A stretch of 64,000 nucleotides of DNA from Streptomyces dioscori (GCF_003024195.1 NZ_KZ679054.1:1-64000); one strand, 5' to 3'; counted from the first letter of the stretch, positions 24,942-33,880 are shown. A program made the numbers and translations. Notes: generated by a model from the letters alone, not told the origin.

Positions 24942-25868
24942 TCAGTCCGTGCCGAACCAGGTGAGCGCGAGCGAGTCCAGCGTCGGCTCGGGCGGTTTCG
25001 GCAGCATGCGCAGATACGAGGCCAGGTCGCTGTAGACGTGCAGCAGCGTGTACGCCATGACCGTGCGCGGGTCGAACGGCGGGCGCCCGTAGGCCTCGTA
25101 GAACCGCTTCAGGAGCCGGGGCTGTCCGCACGAGAGGAACAGGCCGACGTTCACGAAGTCGTAGGCGGGGTGGCCGGTCAGTACCGGCTCGAAGTCGAAG
25201 AGGCCGGTCAGCCGCCAGCCGTCCGGGTCCACCGTGAGGTGCTCGCGCATGAACTCGGTGTGCAGCAGCACCCGTCGTGAAGGAGCGGGCAGCGGGACCG
25301 AGTTCAGGAACCACGGGATCTGTTCGAGCCAGACCTCCGGCAGTCCGGACTCGCGCTGCTGCTCCACCGCGTTCGCGCGCTGCGCGTCGACGAACAGGCC
25401 CCAGTCGGACGGACCGACGAGACCCGACAGCGGCCCGGGGCTCAGCGCGTGCAGCGCCGCGAGCGTCTCACCGGCCTCCGTGACGATACGGTCCTGGTCC
25501 GCCGCCGGGATCCGCGACCACGCGTCCGCGAGACCCTCGCCGGGCAGCCGGGACATCAGGACGAAGGACCAGCCGTTCTTGTACGCGCCGGCCGAGTGCA
25601 ACTGCGGTGTCGGGACCGGCAGTTTGCCGTACACATGGCTGAGCATCCGCTCCTCGCGCCGGGCGTCGAGCTTCTCGAAGGCGGGGAACAGCTTCAGAAC
25701 GTGCGCGGCGCCGATGGAGTACACCGGGAGCGAGCCCTCGATGTAGCGGACCATCTGCTTGGGGACCAGGCCGAGGCGCTCGCACAGGTCCGCCACGGCC
25801 GGCCGCAGCAGGGCCTCGTCGCGGACGACAGCGTCCAGCTCCTCGCCGGTCTCAACGAGTGGCAGCAT
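24942..25868 (-). CDS. Aminoglycoside-phosphotransferase-fold protein with altered catalytic motif
   Basis: This 308-residue protein has the APH/choline-kinase fold: AHVLKLFPAFEKLDARREERML in the N-lobe, WSFVLMSRLPGEGLADAW at the hinge, and a C-lobe with LLHTEFMREHLTV and LTGLFDFEPVLTGHPAYDF. In active kinases the first of these is HxDxxxxN and the second DFD/DWE. Here the catalytic Asp is Glu205, the Asn is His210, and Asp225-Phe-Glu227 replaces the metal site. It may phosphorylate a small molecule weakly or be a pseudokinase; antibiotic resistance is not implied. Confidence 0.75.
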   Translation of the reverse strand: MLPLVETGEELDAVVRDEALLRPAVADLCERLGLVPKQMVRYIEGSLPVYSIGAAHVLKLFPAFEKLDARREERMLSHVYGKLPVPTPQLHSAGAYKNGWSFVLMSRLPGEGLADAWSRIPAADQDRIVTEAGETLAALHALSPGPLSGLVGPSDWGLFVDAQRANAVEQQRESGLPEVWLEQIPWFLNSVPLPAPSRRVLLHTEFMREHLTVDPDGWRLTGLFDFEPVLTGHPAYDFVNVGLFLSCGQPRLLKRFYEAYGRPPFDPRTVMAYTLLHVYSDLASYLRMLPKPPEPTLDSLALTWFGTD

Positions 25869-26142
25869 GACTGGCGCACACCCTCCGGACGGCCGGAGGG
25901 ATGGAGAAGGGCAGTGCAGTGCTCATTGCGCTCCCAGCGTGCGGTTCGACGAGGCTCACGTACCCCGGAGTCGGGGTCGGCGGCCCGCAGCATCGCATAC
26001 TCCGGGGTGCGCCCGGCCGGCTCAACCTTTGGCCCTTGCTTGCACGGACAGGCAGGGCCCGTGCAGGTCAGAGGCGCGTCGGAGGACAGCCGGGGAGAGG
26101 TCGCGGCGGAGGGCAGGGCAGGAGCGGGTGCGCCCCCATCGG

Positions 26143-26166
26143 CCGCTCACCCGAATGGGTGAACGG
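26143..26166 (-). terminator. Hairpin just behind argS
   Basis: CCGCTCACCC and GGGTGAACGG form a 10-bp stem (one G-T pair) with a GAAT loop, two bases beyond the argS stop on the minus strand. The rest of the 300-bp gap up to the kinase-like gene (25869-26142) shows only a short CTCCGGACGGCCGGAG palindrome near 25883 and no gene. Confidence 0.6.
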
Positions 26167-26168
26167 CG

Positions 26169-27944
26169 TCAGAGGCGTTCGGGGGTCCTGATGCCGAGCA
26201 GCGCCATGCCCTGGTGAAGCGTGCGGGCCGTCAGGTCGACGAGGAACAGCCTGTTCTCGACGACCTCCGGCGGGTTCGCGTCGCTCAGCACGTGGCACTG
26301 GTCGTAGAACGTCGTCAGGTGTGACGCCAGCTGGTACAGGTACGCGGCCAGCTTGTGCGGCTCGTACCCCGCGGCCACGTCCAGGAGCAGCTCGCCGAAC
26401 TGGTCCAGGTGCAGCCCCAGCGCACGCTCCGCCGGAGCCAGCGCCAGCTCCGGGTGGGCCACCGGACGCGCGTCCCCCGCCTTGCGGAGGATCGACCGGC
26501 TACGGGCGTACGCGTACTGGAGGTACACGCTCGTGTCGCCGTTCAGCGACACCATCTGGTCCAGGTCGAACTTGTAGTCCCGGACGGCCGACGTGGACAG
26601 GTCCGCGTACTTCACGGCGCCGACCCCGACGAACCGGCCGTTCTCGACGATCTCCTCCTCGGACAGGCCCATCTTCGCGGCCTTCTCGCGGACCACCGTC
26701 GTGGCACGGTCGATCGCCTCGTCGAGCAGGTCCACCAGCCGGACCGTCTCGCCCTCACGCGTCTTGAACGGCTTGCCGTCCTTGCCGAGGACCGTGCCGA
26801 AGGCCAGCTGCTGCGCCTTGGTGTCCCCGTTCAGCCAGCCCGCCCTGCGAGCCGTCTCGAAGACCATTTTGAAGTGCAGCGACTGGCGCGCGTCGACCAC
26901 GTACAGGAGCGTGTCCGCCTTCAGGTCGAAGACACGGTTCCTGATCGCGGAGAGGTCCGTCGCCGCGTAGCCGTAGCCGCCGTCCGACTTCTTCACGATC
27001 AGCGGCACCGGATTGCCGTCCGGGCCCTTCACGTCGTCGAAGAACACGCACAGGGCGCCCTCGGAGCGGACCGCCACGCCTGATTCTTCGAGGATGCGGC
27101 AGGTCTCGTCCAGCATGTCGTTGTAGCCCGACTCGCCGACGATGTCCGCGTCCCGGATCTCCATGTCCAGCTTCTCGAAGACCGAGAAGAAGTACACCTT
27201 CGACTCGTCCACGAACCGCTGCCAGGTGGCGAGAGTGTGCGGGTCGCCCGCCTGCAGGTCGACCACCCTGCGGCGGGCCCGCGTCTTGAACTCCTCGTCG
27301 GAGTCGAAGTGCGTGCGCGCCGCCTTGTAGAGGCGGTTGAGGTTCGACATCGCCTCCTCGCCCGTCTCCGCGGCGTCCGCCGAGCGGTCCAGCTCGTGCG
27401 GGTGCTCGTCCAGGTACTGGATGAGCATGCCGAACTGGGTGCCCCAGTCGCCGATGTGATGCCGCCTGACGACATTCTCGCCGACGAACTCCAGGATCCG
27501 CACGACCGCGTCGCCGATCACCGCGGAGCGGAGATGGCCCACGTGCATCTCCTTCGCCACGTTCGGCTGGGCGTAGTCGATGACCGTCGTTCCCGGGTGC
27601 GCGGCGAGCGGTACGCCGAGACGGTCCGCCGGGTCCGCGGCGCGGGCCGCGAGGGTCTCCGTGATCGCGCGGTCCGTGAGCGTGATGTTGAGGAAGCCGG
27701 GGCCCGAGACCTCGATGTCCCTGATCAGGTCACCCGCGACGACCTGGTCGACGACCTGGGTCGCGAGGTCCCTGGGGTTGGCCTTCGCCTTCTTCGCCAG
27801 GGCGAGGATTCCGTTGGCCTGGAAGTCCGCCCTGTCGCTGCGTCGCAGCAGCGGGTCCGCTTCCGCGGTCTCCGGCAGGGTTGCCGTGAGGGCGGTTGCG
27901 AGGCGCTGGTGGACGTGGGCGGTGAGGGACGTGACCGGGGGCAT
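26169..27944 (-). CDS. argS: Arginyl-tRNA synthetase
   Basis: This 591-residue class Ia synthetase charges tRNA(Arg). The N-terminal Add-1 domain (about 1-110) is followed by the signature VIDYAQPNVAKEMHVGHLRS, where HVGH is the HIGH motif. GDWGTQFGMLIQYL follows, and the equivalent of the KMSKS loop is FKTREGETVRL, the non-canonical form normal for ArgS. The C-terminal anticodon-binding domain has YLQYAYARSRSILRKA and ends in LLGIRTPERL. The ATG giving MPPVTSLTAHVHQRL is chosen, since upstream in-frame sequence is repeat-derived. It is divergent from lysS. Confidence 0.95.
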   Translation of the reverse strand: MPPVTSLTAHVHQRLATALTATLPETAEADPLLRRSDRADFQANGILALAKKAKANPRDLATQVVDQVVAGDLIRDIEVSGPGFLNITLTDRAITETLAARAADPADRLGVPLAAHPGTTVIDYAQPNVAKEMHVGHLRSAVIGDAVVRILEFVGENVVRRHHIGDWGTQFGMLIQYLDEHPHELDRSADAAETGEEAMSNLNRLYKAARTHFDSDEEFKTRARRRVVDLQAGDPHTLATWQRFVDESKVYFFSVFEKLDMEIRDADIVGESGYNDMLDETCRILEESGVAVRSEGALCVFFDDVKGPDGNPVPLIVKKSDGGYGYAATDLSAIRNRVFDLKADTLLYVVDARQSLHFKMVFETARRAGWLNGDTKAQQLAFGTVLGKDGKPFKTREGETVRLVDLLDEAIDRATTVVREKAAKMGLSEEEIVENGRFVGVGAVKYADLSTSAVRDYKFDLDQMVSLNGDTSVYLQYAYARSRSILRKAGDARPVAHPELALAPAERALGLHLDQFGELLLDVAAGYEPHKLAAYLYQLASHLTTFYDQCHVLSDANPPEVVENRLFLVDLTARTLHQGMALLGIRTPERL

Positions 27945-28011
27945 GGGGTGGGTGCCGTTCTCCTCGTGGGCATGGATCAGGCCAGTATCCCACGTGGGGC
28001 AAAGGGGTTTC

Positions 28012-28160
28012 TCGCCCCCGCCGCCCCTACCCTTCCCGTCACTGCATGGGGCTGCGCCCCTCGCCCCCTTATCGCGCTGCGCGCTCGTCCTCAAACGCCG
28101 GACGGGCTGGGGAGTCGCGGACCGTCCGCGAATCCTTCAGCCCGTCCGGCGTTTGAGGAC
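28012..28160. repeat. Second copy of family B repeat with a perfect 23-bp inverted repeat
   Basis: The segment 28012-28109 parallels 3262-3347. Its terminal 23 bp (28087-28109, containing CAAACGCCGGACGGGCTG) recur as a perfect inverted copy at 28138-28160, with a 28-base spacer that itself holds CGCGGACCGTCCGCG. It lies inside the 340-bp gap between divergent argS and lysS, so it is not a simple 3'-end terminator. Confidence 0.8.
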
Positions 28161-28284
28161 CGGGGGTTCGGGGGCTGGCCCCCGAGTACGTGGCGGGGAA
28201 AAGGCGTTTTCGTGGTTGAGGGCAGAGCTGGGACAATGAGCCGGTCAGCCGTGCGAACCCGTAGGAAAGAAGGACGTGCCGATC

Positions 28285-30045
28285 GTGGCTCAGAGCACCG
28301 AGACCACCGACTGGGTCTCCCGTTTCGCGGATGAGGTCATCGAGGAGTCGGAGCGCCGAGCCCCGGGCGCGCAGACATCAGTCGCTACCGCTCCGGTCAT
28401 CGTCGTCGCGTCCGGACTGTCCCCCTCCGGCCCCATCCACCTGGGCAACCTGCGCGAGGTCATGACCCCGCACCTGGTCGCCGACGAGATCAGGCGGCGC
28501 GGCCACGAGGTCAGGCACCTGATCTCGTGGGACGACTACGACCGGTACCGCAAGGTGCCGAACGGCGTCCCGGGGGTCGACGCGTCCTGGGCCGAGCACA
28601 TCGGCCGGCCCCTGACCTCCGTACCCGCCCCGGAAGGCTCCGCGTACCCGAACTGGGCCGAGCACTTCAAGTCCGCCATGGTCGAGGCGCTCGCCGAGAT
28701 GGGCGTCGAGTTCGACGGGATCAGCCAGACAGCGCAGTACACCTCGGGTGTGTATCGCGAGCAGGTCCTGCACGCGATGAAGCACCGGGGTGACATCGAC
28801 GCGATCCTCGACCAGTACCGGACTAAGAAGGCGCCCCCGAAGAAGCAGCAGTCGCAGAAGCCCGTCGACGAGGCCGAGCTTGAGGCCGCGGAGGGATCCG
28901 GCGCCGCCGCCGAGGACGACGGCACCGGGTCCGCCGGGTACTTCCCGTACAAGCCGTACTGCGGCGGCTGCGGCAAGGACCTCACCACCGTCACGGCCTA
29001 CGACGACGACACCACCGAGCTGACGTACAGCTGTAGCGAATGCGCCTACTCGGAGACCGTCCGGCTCAGCGAGTTCAATCGCGGCAAGCTCGTCTGGAAG
29101 GTCGACTGGCCGATGCGCTGGGCCTACGAGGGCGTCGTCTTCGAGCCGAGCGGTGTCGACCACTCGTCCCCCGGGTCCAGCTTCCAGGTCGGCGGGCAGA
29201 TCGTCGGCAGCATCTTCGGCGGCAAGCAGCCCATCGGGCCCATGTACGCCTTCGTGGGGATCTCCGGGATGGCGAAGATGTCGTCCAGCAAGGGCGGGGT
29301 GCCGACTCCGGGCGACGCTTTGAAGATCATGGAGCCGCAGCTGCTGCGGTGGCTCTACGCCCGCCGGCGGCCCAACCAGTCGTTCAAGATCGCCTTCGAC
29401 CAGGAGATCCAGCGGCTCTACGACGAGTGGGACAAGCTGGGCGGCAAGGTCGACGACGGGTCCGCCCTGCCGGGGGACGTCGCCGCCCACGCGCGCGCCG
29501 TCGGCACCGCGGCCGGGGAACTCGCGAAGACGCCCCGGCCGATGGCCTACCGCACGCTCGCCTCCGTCGCCGACATCACCGCCGGCGCCGAGGACCAGAC
29601 CCTGCGCATCCTCGGCGAGCTCGACCCCGCGGACCCGATCACCTCGCTCGACGAGGTCCGGCCGCGGCTCGACAAGGCGGAGGCCTGGATCAACACCCAG
29701 GTCCCCGCCGACCAGCGGACCGTCGTGCGCAAGGACGCGGACGCCGAACTCCTCGCGTCCCTCGACGACCAGGGCCGGGCCTCACTGCGGCTGCTGCTCG
29801 ACGGTCTCGACACGCACTGGTCGCTGGACGGGCTCACCCACCTCGTCTACGGCGTTCCGAAGGTCCAGGCCGGCTTCTCCGCCGACGCCACGCCCAAGGA
29901 GCTCCCGGCGGAGATCAAGGTCGCCCAGCGCACGTTCTTCGCGCTGCTCTACCACCTGCTGGTGGGCCGCGACACCGGCCCGCGCCTGCCCACGCTGCTG
30001 CTCGCGGTGGGCCAGGAGCGGGTGAGGAAGCTGCTCGGCGCGTAG
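28285..30045 (+). CDS. lysS: Class I lysyl-tRNA synthetase
   Basis: This 586-residue synthetase is of the archaeal-type class I LysRS used by Streptomyces instead of, or beside, the class II enzyme. The HIGH motif is PSGPIHLGNLREVM near residue 47, and the KMSKS motif is AKMSSSKGG around residue 335. A zinc ribbon CGGCGKD ... CSECAYSE lies between, after a charged Glu/Ala/Lys-rich insert. The start GTG giving VAQSTETTDWVSRF has AGAAGGA ten bases upstream, whereas the GTG nine bases earlier would sit on top of that site. A perfect 25-bp hairpin follows the stop. Confidence 0.95.
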   Translation: MAQSTETTDWVSRFADEVIEESERRAPGAQTSVATAPVIVVASGLSPSGPIHLGNLREVMTPHLVADEIRRRGHEVRHLISWDDYDRYRKVPNGVPGVDASWAEHIGRPLTSVPAPEGSAYPNWAEHFKSAMVEALAEMGVEFDGISQTAQYTSGVYREQVLHAMKHRGDIDAILDQYRTKKAPPKKQQSQKPVDEAELEAAEGSGAAAEDDGTGSAGYFPYKPYCGGCGKDLTTVTAYDDDTTELTYSCSECAYSETVRLSEFNRGKLVWKVDWPMRWAYEGVVFEPSGVDHSSPGSSFQVGGQIVGSIFGGKQPIGPMYAFVGISGMAKMSSSKGGVPTPGDALKIMEPQLLRWLYARRRPNQSFKIAFDQEIQRLYDEWDKLGGKVDDGSALPGDVAAHARAVGTAAGELAKTPRPMAYRTLASVADITAGAEDQTLRILGELDPADPITSLDEVRPRLDKAEAWINTQVPADQRTVVRKDADAELLASLDDQGRASLRLLLDGLDTHWSLDGLTHLVYGVPKVQAGFSADATPKELPAEIKVAQRTFFALLYHLLVGRDTGPRLPTLLLAVGQERVRKLLGA

Positions 30046-30057
30046 CACTTGTCGCCG

Positions 30058-30113
30058 GCTGTACGCGGAAGGGGGCGCCCGGAGTTCACCGGGCGCCCCC
30101 TTCCGCGTACAGC
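30058..30113. terminator. Perfect 25-bp stem behind lysS
   Basis: The arms 30058-30082 and 30089-30113 are exact complements with an AGTTCA loop; the core is GGAAGGGGGCGCCCGG. It begins 12 bases after the lysS stop and is very likely a strong terminator. A following T-run is absent. Confidence 0.85.
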
Positions 30114-30144
30114 CAGTAAATACTGGCACACCTGCGCCTGGCGC

Positions 30145-30310
30145 TAAGGGCTGTCCCGTAACTCCCGGCGGGCACACGACGACAGCTACGGCACCTCGCG
30201 GCGTTGCCGGATCGCCCGAATACACCCGGTATGAAGGCGACCCGGCGCCTTGCGATGTACCGCATCTGACGCCGCGCGCTGATCCACCGGGAGTTACGGG
30301 ACAGCCCTTA
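30145..30310. mobile_element. 166-bp MITE-like element
   Basis: The ends are 24-bp perfect inverted repeats (30145-30168 and 30287-30310) beginning TAAGGGCTGTCCCGTAACTC, typical of the terminal repeats of Streptomyces IS elements of the IS5-like type. There is no room for a transposase; the ~118-bp interior resembles the non-coding flank of such an element. The right end, TTA on the plus strand, is also the stop codon of the DUF2637 gene. A clear target duplication outside the TAA/TTA ends is not visible. Confidence 0.8.
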
Positions 30311-31738
30311 GGCGATGTGGTCCTCCTGGAGCTCCGCCGTGTGGCGGTTGGTGAAGCGGGCGACCAGCCGGTCGGCCTCGCGCTGCGGGAGCGTGGTGCC
30401 GTACGTGTCCTCCACGTTGCCCCGGAACTGGCCCGAGGTCGGATAGCTGCCGTCTATCGACTTCTTGAAGACCAGGTAGTAGTCCTCCTCGGTCGGCTCC
30501 GTGCCGCCGCCCGTACCCAGCTCGCGGGTACGGCCGGAGCCGGTCGGGATCGGGAAGGTACCGGTGTCCTCCGGAGACGGCTCGGGGGCCGGGTCCTGCG
30601 GCTCCTGCTCCGCGTACTGCTGCTGCGGGAACGCCTGCTGCTGGGCGAACGCCTCCTGCTGCTGAGGGACCGCCTCCTGCTCGAACCGCCGCCGGTTCTG
30701 GAACCGCCGCTCGTCCTGGAGCCGTTGCTGCTCCTCGAACTCCTCGGCCTGCTGCTGCTCCGCGTACCACTGGGTGTACGCGGCCTGCGGGTCGTACGTC
30801 GGGTCGTAGCCGCCCTGGTACTCGACGGACTGGGGGTTCCGGGCCTGGAGCCACGGGTTCTGCGGCTCGGCCTGGTCCGGCTGCTCGGGGGGCTCGGTGA
30901 ACTCGTCGCTCTCAGGAGCGGGGCGCCGCGCCCGGTCGCCGGCCGCGTCGTCGTCCCGTACCGCTGCCGCCGCCGCGGGGGTCCGGCCGCTCGCGGACGC
31001 CTCGGCCGGTTCCAGCGCGGGCTGCGGCGCCGGGGGCAGCAGCGCGGGCTCGATGCCCGCCGCCGCGAGGCCGGAGGGCGCGGTCTCGGCGAGGGGGACG
31101 CCGTAGCGGGCGAGCCGCAGCGGCATCAGGGACTCCACCGGGGCCTTGCGGCGCCAGGAGCGGCCGAAACGGGAGCGCAGCCGCGCCTGGTAGACGAGAC
31201 GTTCCTGCTCCAGCTTGATGACCTGCTCGTAGGAGCGCAGCTCCCACAGCTTCATCCTGCGCCACAGGAGGAACGTGGGGAGCGGGGAGAGCAGCCAGCG
31301 GGTGAGGCGTACGCCCTCCATGTGCTTGTCGGCGGTGATGTCGGCGATCCGGCCGATCGCGTGCCGGGCCGCCTCCACGGAGACCACGAACAGAATCGGG
31401 ATGACCGCGTGCATGCCCACGCCGAGCGGGTCCGGCCAGGCGGCGGCGCCGTTGAAGGCGATCGTCGCGGCCGTCAGCAGCCAGGCCGTCTGCCGCAGCA
31501 GCGGGAACGGGATCCTGATCCAGGTGAGGAGCAGGTCGAGCGAGAGCAGGACGCATATGCCCGCGTCGATGCCGATCGGGAACACGTAGCTGAAGTTCCC
31601 GAAGCCCTTCTCCAGGGCGAGTTCACGCACCGCGGCGTAGGAGCCGGCGAAGCCGATCGCCGCGATGACGACCGCCCCGAAGACCACCACTCCGATGAGG
31701 ATCTTGTGCGTCTTGGTGAGCTGCATAGGCGCGGCCAC
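30308..31738 (-). CDS. DUF2637 membrane protein (SpdB-like) with Gln-rich tail
   Basis: This 476-residue protein has four or five membrane helices within the first ~140 residues (ILIGVVVFGAVVIAAIGFAG, YVFPIGIDAGICVLLSLDLL, TAWLLTAATIAFNGAAAW, AVIPILFVVSVEA). This is the DUF2637 pattern, related to the SpdB spread proteins of Streptomyces plasmids. The long cytosolic tail has a basic region, Ala/Pro-rich stretches and a Gln/Glu-rich segment around 300-420. The C-terminal ~60 residues (YYLVFKKSIDGSYPTSGQFR) look conserved. The GTG start follows AGGGGAG by five bases. The stop codon lies within a MITE end. Function is unknown. Confidence 0.8.
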   Translation of the reverse strand: MAAPMQLTKTHKILIGVVVFGAVVIAAIGFAGSYAAVRELALEKGFGNFSYVFPIGIDAGICVLLSLDLLLTWIRIPFPLLRQTAWLLTAATIAFNGAAAWPDPLGVGMHAVIPILFVVSVEAARHAIGRIADITADKHMEGVRLTRWLLSPLPTFLLWRRMKLWELRSYEQVIKLEQERLVYQARLRSRFGRSWRRKAPVESLMPLRLARYGVPLAETAPSGLAAAGIEPALLPPAPQPALEPAEASASGRTPAAAAAVRDDDAAGDRARRPAPESDEFTEPPEQPDQAEPQNPWLQARNPQSVEYQGGYDPTYDPQAAYTQWYAEQQQAEEFEEQQRLQDERRFQNRRRFEQEAVPQQQEAFAQQQAFPQQQYAEQEPQDPAPEPSPEDTGTFPIPTGSGRTRELGTGGGTEPTEEDYYLVFKKSIDGSYPTSGQFRGNVEDTYGTTLPQREADRLVARFTNRHTAELQEDHIA

Positions 31739-31922
31739 CCGTACTCCCCTCCCCTTACGACCTGTTGCGCGCAACAGAGTGGCACATGTGTACGGGGTCC
31801 GGATGCCCGGTACGGGTGGAGCCCGGCCTCCGTGGGGGCCGGGCTCCACCAAATGTCCTGGTAGGGCTGCGAGTGGGAGGGCGGTCGAACTGGACGCCGC
31901 GGTTCCCGACTCGGGCCCTGTG

Positions 31923-32819
31923 TCAGTCCTTCTTGGTGGCGGACCTGCTGGGGCTCGCGCCGTCGTCGGAGCCGCCGCCGAGGTCCGAACCCTTGCCGGA
32001 ACTCTCGCTCGCGGACTTGCTCGCGGACTTGCTCGGGGAAGCGCTCGCGTCGGTGCCCGACCCGGAGGTGGCCCCGCCACCGCCGCCGTTCGCGGTCACG
32101 ACCGCCTGCACGGCCTCCTTCGCGGCCTTCTGCGCCGACTTCGTCAGATCGGCCGCCTTCGGGGAGTCGTTGCCCGCGAGGCCCGCGCCGTTGTAGTCGA
32201 CCGTCACGACGACGTTCTCCACGCGCGTCACGAGCGTCTGCTGCCGGAAGGTGCCTTCCTTCTTCTTCAGGTCGTACGTCACCAGTGTCGCCTCGTTGCC
32301 CGTGCCGGACACCGGCTGCGACTTGGTGTTCTTCGCGTCCTCGACCGCACGCGCGTCCTCGGCGTGCTTCGTGTAGTACTCCGAGGCCAGCTTCTCGCCC
32401 GTGCCCCGCGTCTGGTCCGACTCGAAGCGCAGCAGCGACACGTTCAGCCAGCGGAACTGCGAGCCGTCCACGCCCTTGTTGTCCAGGCTGTCCCAGGAGC
32501 AGTTGCCGCGGGTGCTGATGTCCTCGGACTTGCCTTCCTTGCCGGACTTGGTGCCTTCCGGGACGAGCTCCTTCAGCGTCTTGGAGGAGAACACCTTGCA
32601 CGGCTCGGGGAGCTTCGCGTACGTCGCCTCCTTCACCACCGCGGCCGCCTCCGTGGCGGAGGACGACGCCGAGGAACCGGACTCCTTCTTCGCGTCGTCG
32701 CCGGAGCCGTCGCCGGAGTCCGAGGAGCAGCCGGAGGCGACGAGCATCACCGGGAGGACGGCCGCCCCGACGAGGACGCGGGTGAGTCGCTGACGGTGTC
32801 GCTGTACGGATCGGTGCAT
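31923..32819 (-). CDS. DUF3558 lipoprotein
   Basis: This 298-residue exported lipoprotein has signal MHRSVQRHRQRLTRVLVGAA followed by lipobox VASGC, then a Ser/Gly/Asp-rich linker. A DUF3558 domain follows (LPEPCKVFSSKTLKELVPEG, CSWDSLDNKGVDGSQFRWLN, and a C-terminal VVVTVDYNGAG strand), and the protein ends in a Ser/Lys-rich tail. The family is widespread in actinomycetes as cell-surface lipoproteins of unknown function. The ATG start is backed by GAAGGA. It is paralogous to the next gene, 149 bp upstream in the same orientation. Confidence 0.85.
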   Translation of the reverse strand: MHRSVQRHRQRLTRVLVGAAVLPVMLVASGCSSDSGDGSGDDAKKESGSSASSSATEAAAVVKEATYAKLPEPCKVFSSKTLKELVPEGTKSGKEGKSEDISTRGNCSWDSLDNKGVDGSQFRWLNVSLLRFESDQTRGTGEKLASEYYTKHAEDARAVEDAKNTKSQPVSGTGNEATLVTYDLKKKEGTFRQQTLVTRVENVVVTVDYNGAGLAGNDSPKAADLTKSAQKAAKEAVQAVVTANGGGGGATSGSGTDASASPSKSASKSASESSGKGSDLGGGSDDGASPSRSATKKD

Positions 32820-32968
32820 GGTTCCTTCACTCAAGACGCTCGGGTGTACGTGCGGACGGCCGCGTTCTCCGCCTGACCGCACTCGGTCGGGTCCGAGGAG
32901 CCACGGTAGCCCGAACGGGACATGTGCGGCTCAGGTTCCGCCAGGGCCGAAACCCTCGCCGACCGTCC

Positions 32969-33880
32969 CTAATCGCTGAACGACTCGGCGAGCTGACCCG
33001 CCAGTTTCCGCGCCCTGTCCTGCATGTCCTCGCTGCTCGGGATGTCCGTGGTGGTCGCCGGCTGCTCGTCGTACTGGATGGTCACGACCACGTTGGACGT
33101 GCGGAACACCACAGTCACCGTGCGCTGCTTGGAGTCGTTCAGCGCGTCGTCGAGGAACGCGGTGTTGCCCAGATCGTCGAGCGTGCGGGGCTGCAGGGCG
33201 CTGGGCGTGGAGCCCGGGACGCCACTGGCGGAGGGGTCCGCGGACGGGTCTGTGGAGGGGTCGGTGGAGGGGTTCGCGTCCTCGGAGGAACCGCTGTCGC
33301 CGTCACCGGTGGCGTCGTCCGACGCACCGGACGTGCCGGACGTGTCGCCACCGGCGGTCGACCCGGCTCCCGAACCGGACGACCCGGACGCGTCAGGCGC
33401 TTCGGACGAGGCGGAGGACGACGCGGCCGGTACCGGAAGGTCCGCCGCCACCTCCTTCTTCGCGTAGATCTCCTCCGCGCGGTCGTCGTCGCTGACCGTG
33501 TTGTCGTAGGAGACCACCCGCTCGAAATCCACCAGCAGATGGTCCGTCGCGGTCGCCGACTCCGCCTTCCAGCGGCAGCCGACCTTCCGGTCCGTGTCGT
33601 ACGTGACCGTCGCCGTGCCCTCGTAGGCCTTCTCGCGCTGCTCCTCGTCCGTGAGCTGCTCGATGCCCGGCAGCAGCGAGTCCAGGGTGCCGTGCGACAC
33701 CGCGCCGCAGGGCTCGGGGAGGGTGCGGTACTTGCCGGGCTGCGCCGCGGTGGCCGTCGACGTCGTGCCGCCCGGCTTCGGGTCGTCCTGGCCGCCGCCG
33801 TCCGGCGAGCCGCCGGTGCAGCCGGCCAGCACGACCGCGAGGAGCGCGGCGACGCCGGGTACGTACGCCTTCCGCTGCAC
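32969..33880 (-). CDS. DUF3558 lipoprotein (paralogue of the neighbouring gene)
   Basis: This 303-residue protein has an N-terminal signal and lipobox (GVAALLAVVLAGC) and the same core order as its neighbour: LPEPCGAVSHGTLDSLLPGI, VGCRWKAESATATDHLLVDF, and a C-terminal NVVVTIQYDEQ strand. A long Ser/Asp/Gly linker, including DPSTDPSADPS repeats, interrupts the domain. The two genes look like a tandem duplication that has diverged considerably. The start GTG has GAGAGGAG seven bases upstream. The ATG giving the longer form 13 residues earlier is less likely. Confidence 0.85.
   Translation of the reverse strand: MQRKAYVPGVAALLAVVLAGCTGGSPDGGGQDDPKPGGTTSTATAAQPGKYRTLPEPCGAVSHGTLDSLLPGIEQLTDEEQREKAYEGTATVTYDTDRKVGCRWKAESATATDHLLVDFERVVSYDNTVSDDDRAEEIYAKKEVAADLPVPAASSSASSEAPDASGSSGSGAGSTAGGDTSGTSGASDDATGDGDSGSSEDANPSTDPSTDPSADPSASGVPGSTPSALQPRTLDDLGNTAFLDDALNDSKQRTVTVVFRTSNVVVTIQYDEQPATTTDIPSSEDMQDRARKLAGQLAESFSD

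Noticed and set aside
24942..25868. Aminoglycoside resistance gene
   Set aside because: The fold is shared by many kinases and the catalytic motif is altered; resistance cannot be claimed.
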